Positions 15,895 to 23,482 are shown, numbered from the stretch's first letter. The stretch is 32,883 nt of DNA from Bryobacteraceae bacterium (GCA_030038565.1 JASHSS010000627.1:1-32883), one strand, 5' to 3'. Numbers and translations are program-made. The notes: a model not told the origin generated them from the sequence alone.

Positions 15895-16839
15895 ATGGAC
15901 GCAACCACCGCGCTGGGGGCGGATGCGATTTTTCGCGAGCACCTGTCGGGGCGCCAGCATGTCGAATGCCCGGAGCGCTACGATGCCGTGATGGCCGGCC
16001 TCGAACAGGCAGGCCTGTTGAAGCGGCTCGCGCGCCTGGACCGGCGGGTGATTCGGGCGGCGGAGCTGGAACTGTGCCATACGCCCGAATACCTGCGCAC
16101 CGCTCGCCGCGACATCGAATCCGGGCTGCCATATCTGACGACCGGCGACACGGACGTCACGCCCAACACCTGGGAAGTGGCCGGCGCGGCCGCGGGCGGC
16201 GTGCTGAACGCGGTGGACGCGGTGATCGAGGGCCGCGTCCGCAACGCTTTCTGCGCCGTCCGCCCGCCCGGACACCACGCCACGCGCAGCCGCGGAATGG
16301 GTTTCTGCGTGTTCAACAACGTGGCGCTAGGCGCCCGCTACGCGCAGCGCCGGCACGGGCTGGAGCGGGTGATGATCGTGGATTGGGACGTGCACCACGG
16401 CAACGGCACGCAGGAGATTTTCTACGAAGACCCGAGCGTTTTTTTCTGCAGCACGCACCAGTGGCCGTTGTACCCCGGCACCGGCCGCGCGGACGAAACC
16501 GGCGCCGGCGCGGGAGCCGGCACGACCATGAATTTCCCCCTCCCCGCCGGCTCCGGCCGCGCGGAGATTCTGCCCTTGTTCCAGGAGGCCCTGGCGCCCG
16601 CGGCCGACCGCTTCCGTCCCGATCTGGTGATGGTCTCGGCGGGCTTCGATTCGCGGGAAGGCGATCTGCTGGGCCGCTTCACGCTGAGCGACCGCGATTT
16701 CGCGGATTTGACGCGCGAGGTGATGGCGATTGCCGAACGCCACGCCAAGGGCAGGCTGGTGTCGGTCCTCGAAGGCGGCTACGCACTGGAGGGCCTGGCC
16801 TCGGCCGCGGTGGCGCACGTGGCGGCGCTGGCGGAGTGA
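15895..16839 (+). CDS. Histone-deacetylase-like (class II/AcuC-type) amidohydrolase
   Basis: The 314-residue zinc hydrolase of the arginase/deacetylase fold carries ECPERYDAV, RPPGHHA, GFCVFNNVALGA, VDWDVHHGNGTQ, the metal Asp and His within it, SAGFDSREGD and VLEGGYALEGL. The family hydrolyses acetyl-lysine, acetylpolyamines or related amides; the exact substrate is unknown. The start at ATG 15895 is chosen for GGAGAGGAG upstream and normal length, four bases after the queE stop. The operon link with queC-queE is positional and does not imply a role in queuosine synthesis. Confidence 0.93.
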   Translation: MDATTALGADAIFREHLSGRQHVECPERYDAVMAGLEQAGLLKRLARLDRRVIRAAELELCHTPEYLRTARRDIESGLPYLTTGDTDVTPNTWEVAGAAAGGVLNAVDAVIEGRVRNAFCAVRPPGHHATRSRGMGFCVFNNVALGARYAQRRHGLERVMIVDWDVHHGNGTQEIFYEDPSVFFCSTHQWPLYPGTGRADETGAGAGAGTTMNFPLPAGSGRAEILPLFQEALAPAADRFRPDLVMVSAGFDSREGDLLGRFTLSDRDFADLTREVMAIAERHAKGRLVSVLEGGYALEGLASAAVAHVAALAE

Positions 16840-16924
16840 AGGCGCCGGGGCTGCCGGGAAAAGCGGGCTTCATCAGCGCCTGCCGCGTGGATGGCGGAAT
16901 CGGCGATGCAAACGCGGGGGCGGA

Positions 16925-18181
16925 TCAAGCCAGGCGCTCGTCCACGGCGTCGCAAGCCGCTTCGACGGCGTTTTCCCCGGCCACCCGGCGGCCCGCCTCC
17001 GCGGCGCGTTTCGCATACATCGGGTCGTTCAACAGGCAATCCAAGGCAGCCGCCGCGGATGCGGCGTTGTAACGATGACGTCGAATGACGCGCGCCACAC
17101 CCAAGCGCTCCAGGCGCGCGGCGTTGTCCGGCTGATCGAAGGCATAAGGCATCACCAGCATCGGGCGGCCGGCGGCCAGCGTCTGCCCGCAGGTGCCGAT
17201 GCCGCCCTGGTGAACCACGCATGCCGCGCGCGGCAGGATCTTCGAGTAAGGCACATAAGGGAAAACCGCCGTGCCGGGAGGCAAGGGGCCATCGACCGTA
17301 TTGGCGCCCGCCAGCAGCACCGCGCGGCAGCCCAATCGCTTCACCGCGGCCACGCTTGCCTGGTAAAAAGTTCCGGCATCGAGCACCGCCGACGACCCCA
17401 GGGTGAAGACCACGGGAGGCGGGCCGGCATCCAGAAACCGGTCGAGCTCCGGATCGGGCGGCTGCCCGTGCTCCAACTGGTCGTAAAACGGAAATCCGAT
17501 CACGCGCGCCTGGGGTGGCCAGTCCAACTGCGGTTCCGCCATCACCCGCGAAAACATTGCCAGCACGCGCTGGGGCGAGTGCTGGCCCTCGAAGATCGGA
17601 TCGCCGCCCGGAGGCAATCCCAAGGTCGCGCGGAGCGCGGTAATCGGCTTCAGCCAGGATGCGGTTTGGGCGCGTACCAGGCGGTGGAGAAAACCGTTCA
17701 CGCCCGGACCGAGCGGGCGTAATTTCGCCAGAAACGGCATCGGCGCCAGGACCGGCGGGTCGTATTTCGAGAAGAATGCGCACGGCGCGGTCACCGTGGA
17801 AATCCAGGGCAGGCCGCTTTTCTCGGCGGCGATTTGCGATGCGTAAGTAATCGGGTGGGTGACGATGGCGTCGGCGCTGCGCAAGGCGTCCATGACTTCC
17901 ACATAGGCAGCCGGCGTGCCGGCGTACAGGATCCCGCGGATCAAGCGTTCGGGGCCTTTCCTGGCGTCCAGCAGTTCGCGCAGCAGTTGGGGCGAGAAGG
18001 AGTCGAGATGCGGACCCATGGGAGCGAAGCGCAAACCCGTCTGTTCCACCTTCGCGCGGTACTGGTTACTGGTGGCAATGGTGACGGCATGGCCGCGGGC
18101 CAGAAGCCCCAGCCCGATGGCCAGAAACGGATGCAGGTCGCCCAGCGATCCGGTGGTCGTCAGCAGGATTCGCTTTCCCAA
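16925..18181 (-). CDS. GT1-family (UDP-glycosyltransferase-like) glycosyltransferase
   Basis: The 418-residue GT-B enzyme has an N-terminal acceptor domain beginning KRILLTTTGSLGDLHPFLAIGLGL. Its C-terminal donor domain has VVFTLGSSAV and VVHQGGIGTCGQTLAAGRPMLV, a Q/DN pair (FDQPDNA) and LGVARVI. This resembles sterol, macrolide and rhamnolipid (RhlB-like) transferases that glycosylate small hydrophobic acceptors. No acceptor-forming genes are nearby. It faces the HDAC-like gene convergently, with 85 bases between stops. Confidence 0.9.
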   Translation of the reverse strand: MGKRILLTTTGSLGDLHPFLAIGLGLLARGHAVTIATSNQYRAKVEQTGLRFAPMGPHLDSFSPQLLRELLDARKGPERLIRGILYAGTPAAYVEVMDALRSADAIVTHPITYASQIAAEKSGLPWISTVTAPCAFFSKYDPPVLAPMPFLAKLRPLGPGVNGFLHRLVRAQTASWLKPITALRATLGLPPGGDPIFEGQHSPQRVLAMFSRVMAEPQLDWPPQARVIGFPFYDQLEHGQPPDPELDRFLDAGPPPVVFTLGSSAVLDAGTFYQASVAAVKRLGCRAVLLAGANTVDGPLPPGTAVFPYVPYSKILPRAACVVHQGGIGTCGQTLAAGRPMLVMPYAFDQPDNAARLERLGVARVIRRHRYNAASAAAALDCLLNDPMYAKRAAEAGRRVAGENAVEAACDAVDERLA

Positions 18182-18197
18182 TCAGCCCCTCTAAACG

Positions 18198-18386
18198 ATG
18201 ATACTGATAGAGGGAGCGATCACGAAGATTCCGCGCCGCGCGGCGATTACGCTTGCACTGGCCGCGCTGGCTTCGACGTATCCCGCCTTCTGCGGCGAGA
18301 TTCAGGTGGATAGGAAAGGCGACCGCGGCTGGACGGAGGGCGGGAGTAAGGGGATCCAGCGGCGAAGGCTCATTCCAATTCGCTGA
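18198..18386 (+). CDS. Possible small secreted peptide or 5' remnant of a secreted-protein gene
   Basis: The 62-codon frame starts ATG 18198, 17 bases from the divergent glycosyltransferase start. It encodes KIPRRAAITLALAALASTY, then PAFCGE, a convincing signal peptide with a plausible cleavage site, followed by about 25 charged residues with no recognisable domain. GATACT at 18200-18205 falls inside the start region. The 3' end runs into the end of the minus-strand HELFH/cytochrome gene, which suggests truncation of a once longer gene. It could also be a short exported peptide. Confidence 0.3.
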   Translation: MILIEGAITKIPRRAAITLALAALASTYPAFCGEIQVDRKGDRGWTEGGSKGIQRRRLIPIR

Positions 18387-19257
18387 GGAAACTCACCACG
18401 TCGGCGATCTCCTCGTCATCCAAAGCGGGCGCCTTGAGGCGCCGGTTCCTGGCGTGGCTATACATGGTGGTGAAACTCTTGGCCAGTTTGGTGGCGAGCG
18501 CCTTAGGTTCCAGGGGCCGGCTGCCGGCGATGCGAATGGCCGGGGCGGATCCGCTGCCTTGACCTTGAGCCCCATGGCAACTGGCGCACCCTTCCTCCTG
18601 AAAGATGGAGCGGCCGGCGAGGGGCGATGCGGCCGACCGGGAGTGGGCGTATTGCTGGCGCGCCTGCTTGAGGCTGGCTCGCAAAAGGCGCATTTCGCTC
18701 GACTCGAACTGGAACTCGCCGCCCATCAGTTCGCTTTCGGTAAAGAACGGCTCGGCCACACCCCCCGAGCTGTGGTGGGTGGTCCCGACAAAAATATGGA
18801 AAAGTTCGTGCGCCAGAACGCGGCCCACGGCGCGGCCAAAAACAGCGTCGCGCTTTTCGGAAAGCGTGCGCTGAAGGTCTTTGCGCAGGAAGGCGCGTAC
18901 GCGGTCGCATTCCACCTCGGTAAAGGGAATCACCACGCCCCCGGAGATGTGGGTGATGCCGAGGGGGCTGCGCTTATCGGAAGGGTTGATCAGATCCGCG
19001 GTATTGCAGTTCCCGTGGAAAGTGACCACAGCCAACGCGACGGCCATTTCATCGCCGCGCAGTCCGGCCAGCGATTTCCACTGCAGGGGAAGGCCCAGGG
19101 GGGCCAGAATGTTTTCGACCTCTTGACGGATCGAATCCGACACCACCGGCGAAGGGCTGTGCTGGAAATCGGTGAAGATGGCGACAGGGGCAATACCAGC
19201 CGTCTGGCCGAACGCCGGCAAGGCCGCCAGCGCGAGGCAACGGAGAAAATACGACAT
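18370..19257 (-). CDS. Secreted HELFH metalloprotease-like domain fused to a c-type cytochrome domain
   Basis: The 295-residue product has a signal peptide (MSYFLRCLALAALPAFGQ). Residues about 20-200 form a domain with the zincin helix GRVLAHELFHIFVGTTHH (His150, Glu151, His154, with His161/162 nearby) and a family-typical LGITHISGGVVIPF stretch. Residues about 212-295 form a monohaem cytochrome c: CASCHGAQGQGSG (Cys224, Cys227, His228), with Met265 in FTTMYSHAR as the likely axial ligand and LDDEEIADVVSFLSEL as the C-terminal helix. HELxH secreted proteins are abundant in Acidobacteriota, and the haem domain is the odd part. Peptidase activity is unproven. Confidence 0.8.
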   Translation of the reverse strand: MSYFLRCLALAALPAFGQTAGIAPVAIFTDFQHSPSPVVSDSIRQEVENILAPLGLPLQWKSLAGLRGDEMAVALAVVTFHGNCNTADLINPSDKRSPLGITHISGGVVIPFTEVECDRVRAFLRKDLQRTLSEKRDAVFGRAVGRVLAHELFHIFVGTTHHSSGGVAEPFFTESELMGGEFQFESSEMRLLRASLKQARQQYAHSRSAASPLAGRSIFQEEGCASCHGAQGQGSGSAPAIRIAGSRPLEPKALATKLAKSFTTMYSHARNRRLKAPALDDEEIADVVSFLSELE

Positions 19258-19359
19258 GGTATTTTCAGCTACGTTTATCTTAATTCATTTCCGGACCAAT
19301 GGGAATGATGTCGATGGTATATAAGGGCGGGCCCTCTTTGGCCGGAGTTCAACCGGGAG

Positions 19360-19941
19360 TCATTGGCCGGCAGGCGGGCTGGCCGGCGGTGGCCACGCCT
19401 GGCCCGGCTGGTTCAACGCGGCAGAGCGTTTCCAATCCACGCGGTCGAGCCGCACCTGCACGTGGGCGCCGGCGGGGGTGAGGTAATGCAGCATCAGCCG
19501 GTCGGTCCAGACGGCGGTGGCCGGCTCCACGGTGCGGTCCTCGAAGGCGATGAGGTAGCGGGCGGGATCGGGCTGGGGTGGTTGCCGGGGCGCGGCGGGC
19601 GGCGGGACCGGCGGCGGACCGGGGGGCCGCAACTGACCGGTGACGGCTCCGAGCAACCGGGCGTTGGCAGCGACTTCCGCTGCGGCTGCCATGACGGTGT
19701 CGAAGTCCCAGGCGAAATCGGCCTTGCGCATAATGCTGAGAAGCATGTCCTGGACCTCCTGGAGTTGCACCGCTACGGGGTTTACGGGCTGGATTTCATC
19801 GGGCGCGGGGGCGGCGGGCGGTCCGGTAAAGTGGTAATTTCGCATCAGCCAGGAATCGTCGGGCTCGCGCGATTGGGCGATGCACCAGGAAACGGCCAGA
19901 AAAAACACTGGCAGGAACGAAGTCGTGCGGAGCGCCGGCAT
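19360..19941 (-). CDS. Secreted proline-rich hypothetical protein
   Basis: The 193-residue product begins MPALRTTSFLPVFFLAVSWCIAQ, a clear signal peptide, preceded by GGAGGAG. Residues 60-100 are helical (VQLQEVQDMLLSIMRKADFAW). Then come a Pro-rich hinge (PPGPPPVPPPAAPRQPP) and a C-terminal beta segment (YLIAFEDRTVEPATAVWTDRLMLHYLTPAGAHVQVRLDRVDW). A longer frame to 20481 exists but would overlap the STAS gene out of frame and has no signal. The family was not recognised. It lies 116 bases downstream of the STAS gene. Confidence 0.65.
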   Translation of the reverse strand: MPALRTTSFLPVFFLAVSWCIAQSREPDDSWLMRNYHFTGPPAAPAPDEIQPVNPVAVQLQEVQDMLLSIMRKADFAWDFDTVMAAAAEVAANARLLGAVTGQLRPPGPPPVPPPAAPRQPPQPDPARYLIAFEDRTVEPATAVWTDRLMLHYLTPAGAHVQVRLDRVDWKRSAALNQPGQAWPPPASPPAGQ

Positions 19942-20057
19942 GGGAAACTCCTCCCTCCAAGATACTTCCCACGGCGGCGCGCACGGACCCAGCCAAGCGG
20001 CCGGCGCGGGAGTTTTCGCACCAAATTGCCCGGCCGGCAGGCGCGCCGGCTGGAGGA

Positions 20058-20402
20058 TTATGCGGAGCCGGCGCTGGCGGTCGATCTGGCGATCTGCAAT
20101 CGCAAGCCGAGACCCATGCGTTCGAACATGCGGCGGAGGGATTTGCGGAGTCCCGTGATGACCATGGTCACGCCGGCATCTTCGGCATGGTGCGAAACCT
20201 CCAACAAGGCGCCCACCCCGGAACTGTCGATGCGGCTGGCGCCAGCCAGGTCCAGAATCAGCGGCCCGGGCCGCCCTCGCTCGTCCCAAACCGAGAGAAT
20301 CCCATTCCGCATGGCGGTGGCGTTCCTGACCGTGAGGTCGGTGAGTACGCGCACCTCCAGGCAGCGATGATCGTCCAGAACGGCCAGACCGGCGGTGGTC
20401 AT
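20058..20402 (-). CDS. STAS-domain protein (anti-anti-sigma factor type)
   Basis: The 114-residue single STAS domain has LEVRVLTDLTVRNATAMRNG, then LILDLAGASRIDSSGVGALLE, where a Ser of DSSG is the usual phosphorylation site of SpoIIAA/RsbV-like antagonists, then VVITGLRKSLRRMFERMGL. Such proteins bind an HPK-type anti-sigma kinase when unphosphorylated. No anti-sigma factor, kinase or sigma factor is adjacent. The start at 20402 is set by GGAGGAGG about 10 bases upstream. The frame extends to 20543 with no similarity. Confidence 0.85.
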   Translation of the reverse strand: MTTAGLAVLDDHRCLEVRVLTDLTVRNATAMRNGILSVWDERGRPGPLILDLAGASRIDSSGVGALLEVSHHAEDAGVTMVITGLRKSLRRMFERMGLGLRLQIARSTASAGSA

Positions 20403-20485
20403 TGCCGATGTCCTCCTCCCCTGCCCCCCGGGGTTGCAATTTGCGGACCAGGGAGGTAGGGCAGCCTGCGGACAGTAACACATGT

Positions 20486-20533
20486 AATTCATACGTCTAG
20501 CCAGGAATGGCAGCAGAATTTGCGTATGTAATT
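20486..20533. repeat. Inverted repeat upstream of the STAS gene
   Basis: AATTCATACG (20486-20495) and CGTATGTAATT (20523-20533) are complementary apart from one extra base, with a 27-base loop. The AT-rich pair stands out in GC-rich DNA, between the BMC-T stop and the STAS start. It could be an operator pair or a hairpin. No T-run follows, so it is not a classical terminator. Confidence 0.4.
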
Positions 20534-20574
20534 TGTACCGCACCAGACCCTGGAGGCGGGGCCTCCGGCCATTC

Positions 20575-21180
20575 TTACTTGGGCAGAAGGGAGAGCACGC
20601 CCTGACTGGGGCTGGGGATGACGTGGGCGGCGATCAGGCGGCCGAGACCTTCCACTTTGGCCCTACCGGCATCGACCGCCGCGCGAACCGCCGCCACATC
20701 GCCCTTGATGAGCACGGTGATGTATCCGCCGCCCAGTTTTTCGCGGGCCAGCACTTCGACCGCGGCGGTCTTGAGGGCGGTGTCGATGGCCTCGAAGACG
20801 GCGGTGAACCCCTGGGTTTCGATGAGACCGACAGCAAAGCTGGACTGTTCATTCATAACGTTCTCTGGCAGTTGGACGGTTGGTTGTTCGATGAGGGGAC
20901 TGAAATCCGGCCGGCCCCGGTAGGCCGGCGGCGCAAGCTCCGAAGGGCCGGCGATGACGTGGGCGATGATGCGTGTTTGCATGGCGTGGGCGGTTTCCTC
21001 GGCGGCACGCGCGGCCGCCTGGATGTCGGCGAGCGGCCCGCACAGCTTCAGGCAAACCCCGGGACTATCGTTCAGCTCGGTTTCCAGGATGCGGACGCCG
21101 GCCGACTTCTCCATGGCGTCGAGCACCACCATGGCGGGCGACCAGCCGCCGATCTCGATAAGCGCCAGCGACTGATTCAG
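20575..21180 (-). CDS. BMC-T bacterial microcompartment shell protein (two tandem BMC domains)
   Basis: The 201-residue protein has two PF00936-type domains in normal (unpermuted) order. Domain 1 (about 5-85) contains LALIEIGGWSPAMVVLDAME, GVCLKLCGPLADIQAAARAA and RIIAHVIAGPS. Domain 2 (about 110-196) contains AVGLIETQGFTAVFEAIDTA, GGGYITVLIKGDVAAVRAAV and LIAAHVIPSPSQGVL. Such trimers form pseudohexameric shell tiles. The first domain needs residues upstream of the first ATG (21132). The only suitable codon after the in-frame stop is CTG at 21180, which overlaps the aldolase TGA (CTGA), so translation is probably coupled and uses a rare start. Cys residues in GVCLKLCGPL are notable. No other shell gene is in the window. 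Confidence 0.9.
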   Translation of the reverse strand: MNQSLALIEIGGWSPAMVVLDAMEKSAGVRILETELNDSPGVCLKLCGPLADIQAAARAAEETAHAMQTRIIAHVIAGPSELAPPAYRGRPDFSPLIEQPTVQLPENVMNEQSSFAVGLIETQGFTAVFEAIDTALKTAAVEVLAREKLGGGYITVLIKGDVAAVRAAVDAGRAKVEGLGRLIAAHVIPSPSQGVLSLLPK

Positions 21181-22190
21181 AAGACCCCCCGCTTTTCAAG
21201 CTCGCGCATGACCTCGATGACCACCTGTTCTACTTTATCGGCGCCGGCTTGCTGGATGCGCGGGGCGCACCCCGAGGCGGGGCGGTCCACCAGTTCGAAA
21301 TCGGCCAGGATGCAGTGCAGGACGGAGGTGAGGGCGGTGCTGTCGGAGCGCTGGGAACTGGTTAACGGCTGCCGCCCGCGGCCGAAACGGAAGCCGCGCA
21401 ATTCGGCGGCCGCGCGGAACCCATCGGGAAACTCGAAAGGGTAGAGCATAGCGTCGAACAGTTCCAGGATGCGGTACTGCCATTGCATGGCTTCGGCGTA
21501 ATTGCCGGCGCGGGTGAGTTCGTAGATCCTGCGAGTGACTTCGGGCACGGCATTGCTGGAGGCATTGGTGCCGCCGTCGCAGCCGATCATCAGCATGGGG
21601 GCCAGCACGGCTTCCCAGCCGGTGAGAAAGGAGAAATCCGGGCGGAGGGGCCGCACCGCGGCGATCAGGCGCATCATGAAGGCCAGGTCGCCGGAGGAAT
21701 CCTTGATGCCGATGACGCGGGGAAACTCGGCCGCCAGCCGGCGGATGGTGGGAACATCGATGGGGCTGGCGAACATGGGAATGTTGTAGAGGGTCAGATC
21801 GATGGGGGTGTGGCGGGCGATTTCGGCGAAGTAGGCGTACACCGACTCGGGACCGAGCTTGTAATAGAAGGGCGCCACGATGGCCACCGCGCGGGCGCCC
21901 CACCCGGCATACGCTTCGCACGCCGCGAGGGTCTCTTTCACATTGGCCTCGGCGGCGCCGGCGAGGATGGGGACGCGGCCGGCGGCTTCCTCCGTCACCA
22001 CCTGGACCACGCGGCGCCGTTCCTCCGGCGTGAGGCGGGTGAACTCGCCCGTGGAGCCGTTGGGGTAGAGACCATGCACTCCGCGCTCAATCAGCCAGGA
22101 GACGAAACGGCGCAGTTCGGCTTCGTTGATCCGCCCGCCTTCGTCGAGGGGCACCAGGAGCGGCGTAAAGATGCCTTCAAGCTTTTGCAA
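21177..22190 (-). CDS. DapA-family pyruvate-dependent aldolase with a candidate encapsulation peptide
   Basis: The 337-residue class I (Schiff-base) aldolase has the usual (beta/alpha)8 motifs: GIFTPLLVPLDEGGRI, PNGSTGEF, Tyr135 in LYNIP and Schiff-base Lys163 in VIGIKDSSGD. The family includes dihydrodipicolinate synthase, 2-keto-3-deoxygluconate aldolase and N-acetylneuraminate lyase. The sugar-acid neighbours favour a 2-keto-3-deoxy-sugar-acid substrate (inference). It is about 35-40 residues longer than usual. After a core ending near 300 there is a linker (VDRPASGCAPRIQQAG) and a terminal helix, VEQVVIEVMRELEKRG, whose hydrophobic face resembles BMC encapsulation peptides. The start is TTG 22190, since the frame is closed by a TGA three codons upstream. 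It is coupled to the BMC-T gene. Confidence 0.87.
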   Translation of the reverse strand: MQKLEGIFTPLLVPLDEGGRINEAELRRFVSWLIERGVHGLYPNGSTGEFTRLTPEERRRVVQVVTEEAAGRVPILAGAAEANVKETLAACEAYAGWGARAVAIVAPFYYKLGPESVYAYFAEIARHTPIDLTLYNIPMFASPIDVPTIRRLAAEFPRVIGIKDSSGDLAFMMRLIAAVRPLRPDFSFLTGWEAVLAPMLMIGCDGGTNASSNAVPEVTRRIYELTRAGNYAEAMQWQYRILELFDAMLYPFEFPDGFRAAAELRGFRFGRGRQPLTSSQRSDSTALTSVLHCILADFELVDRPASGCAPRIQQAGADKVEQVVIEVMRELEKRGVF

Positions 22191-22265
22191 AGGGTTTCAC
22201 CAACACACCAGGATACACGGTAGGCGCGGGGACGCGGCTGTGGAGGTGGGTGGGAAGCGGGATGG

Positions 22266-22436
22266 TGGTTCACACGGAGTCGCGGAGGGCGCGGAGAAAG
22301 CACCGAGAAGAACATGAAGGGAGGCGGCGGGATGGGCTGGAGAGTCCCCCGCGGGGAGTGCCTCACCCGGCAGGATGGAAGCGGGCGCCAAGGCGGATTT
22401 CGCAAAGGCGCCAAGGCACAAAGTACCGCCAAGGGT
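22266..22436. repeat. Intergenic repeat, CACGGAG word plus CGCAAAGGCGCCAAGG module (copy 1)
   Basis: In the 338-base gap between the aldolase start and the 22529 gene end there are two repeat modules. TTCACACGGAG with following CGGAG words lies at 22269-22305. A 33-base module at 22401-22433 (CGCAAAGGCGCCAAGGC, then ACAAAGTACCGCCAAG) matches 24440-24472 at 30 of 33 positions. The order and orientation are the same as in the second copy. No gene is seen in this gap. Confidence 0.75.
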
Positions 22437-22528
22437 TTTTGAAGGGGATTTTCGAAGGAGGGCGGTGGGCGCGGGGATGGGCGGCCACGCAACCGGAGTT
22501 GGCGGCGCGGTAGAACAGGCGCAACCCC

Positions 22529-23437
22529 TCAATCGCCGGGGGCCAGCGGCTCGAAGAATTCCGCCAGTTCGTCGTCGGTGGCATTCTGGAGGAGCGGCGC
22601 GGAGTGCAGGCTCCATTCTTCCACGTGCTCGACTGCGGCGCCGGGTTCGACGGTGGAGAGCGGCCCGAGGGTTTCGATTTCCAGCATGGCGGCGTTCGTG
22701 AAAAGCTCGACGGAGCAGCCGAAATCGGGGTATTCAGCGCCGGGAAGGGCGCGAGCCCGTTTCAGGAAGACTTCGTCGTCCACGGCATAGGCGGCCCAGG
22801 CATTTTCGGTGAACAGGCCGGCTTTTTGCGGCGCGGTAGCGGCGGAATCCTGGCGGAGCAGCAGAAAACGGCGGGTGAAGCGCCAGCGCGGATCGGAGAA
22901 ATCGGTATAGCCCCACATGGTGAGTGGGTTGGTGGGCAGGAGGCGCCGGTCGTGGGGCACGCGTGGCGGGAATCCGGCCACCGCCAGACCGCCCGGGCGC
23001 ATCACCGAAAGGGCCCAGGGAGCGAGGCGCACGGCGCGCGGGTTGCGGTTGGTGATACGGTGCAGCACGGTGACGCGGGGGCCCTTCGGGGCCAGGCGGA
23101 TGTGAATTTCCTTTTCGAGGCCGCTTTCGGGTTCGAGCGGCTGGCGGATGTCCAGCCGCAGGTCCGCGCCGCGGACTTCGACCGCGGCATTATCGAGCGC
23201 CTTGCTGGCCGCGGTTTCCGGCGCGGCCCACAGGCGGTGGCCCCCGCGGTTCTGCCAGACCGGCTCACCGGAGCAGCCCAAGGCGTGGGGGAAATTATGA
23301 AACACGTTGGGGCCGCCGGTCCGCCCGTAGCGCATCACGCGGGGGCCGATCTGCGGGGGCACGACCAACTCCACTTCGGCATTGCGGAGCCACCAGGAAT
23401 CCTTCCATCCAAAGTAATCGCGGCGTTCGATGGCCAT
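22529..23437 (-). CDS. Aldose-epimerase-like (DUF4380-type) beta-sandwich protein
   Basis: The 302-residue cytoplasmic protein begins MAIERRDYFGWKDSWWLRNAE. NAEVELVVPPQIGPRVMRYG and WQNRGGHRLWAAPE resemble DUF4380/galactose-mutarotase-like folds that bind sugars. No signal peptide is present. TMWGYTDFSDPRWRF and the tail HVEEWSLH fit the same group. Catalytic residues cannot be assigned, so the role, perhaps in binding or epimerising a sugar, is inference. The start is 23437: the longer upstream frame lies inside the divergent TIM-barrel gene. A minus-strand TATTAT ends 8 bases before this ATG and is embedded in a palindrome. Confidence 0.7.
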   Translation of the reverse strand: MAIERRDYFGWKDSWWLRNAEVELVVPPQIGPRVMRYGRTGGPNVFHNFPHALGCSGEPVWQNRGGHRLWAAPETAASKALDNAAVEVRGADLRLDIRQPLEPESGLEKEIHIRLAPKGPRVTVLHRITNRNPRAVRLAPWALSVMRPGGLAVAGFPPRVPHDRRLLPTNPLTMWGYTDFSDPRWRFTRRFLLLRQDSAATAPQKAGLFTENAWAAYAVDDEVFLKRARALPGAEYPDFGCSVELFTNAAMLEIETLGPLSTVEPGAAVEHVEEWSLHSAPLLQNATDDELAEFFEPLAPGD

Positions 23438-23440
23438 GCT

Positions 23441-23455
23441 GACATATAATATATC
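23441..23455. promoter_or_regulatory. Candidate GntR operator over divergent -10 boxes
   Basis: GACATATAATATATC is a 15-base palindrome with one mismatched pair, centred on A23448. It contains TATAAT (23445-23450) for the rightward TIM-barrel gene and TATTAT (23451-23446) for the leftward gene. Binding here would block both promoters. Related sequences lie at 29800-29814, 30546-30560 and 32641-32655, all in this sugar-acid region. Confidence 0.6.
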
Positions 23456-23482
23456 TGAACTGAACTGAAGGCTTGTTTGTCC

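Noticed and set aside
19360-20481. A single 373-codon gene covering the Pro-rich protein and the STAS region
   Set aside because: The STAS domain is in a different frame. The Pro-rich protein has its own signal peptide and Shine-Dalgarno at 19941.
20486-20533. Rho-independent terminator after the BMC-T gene
   Set aside because: The stem is AT-rich with a 27-base loop and no T-run on the relevant strand, so it is kept only as an inverted repeat.
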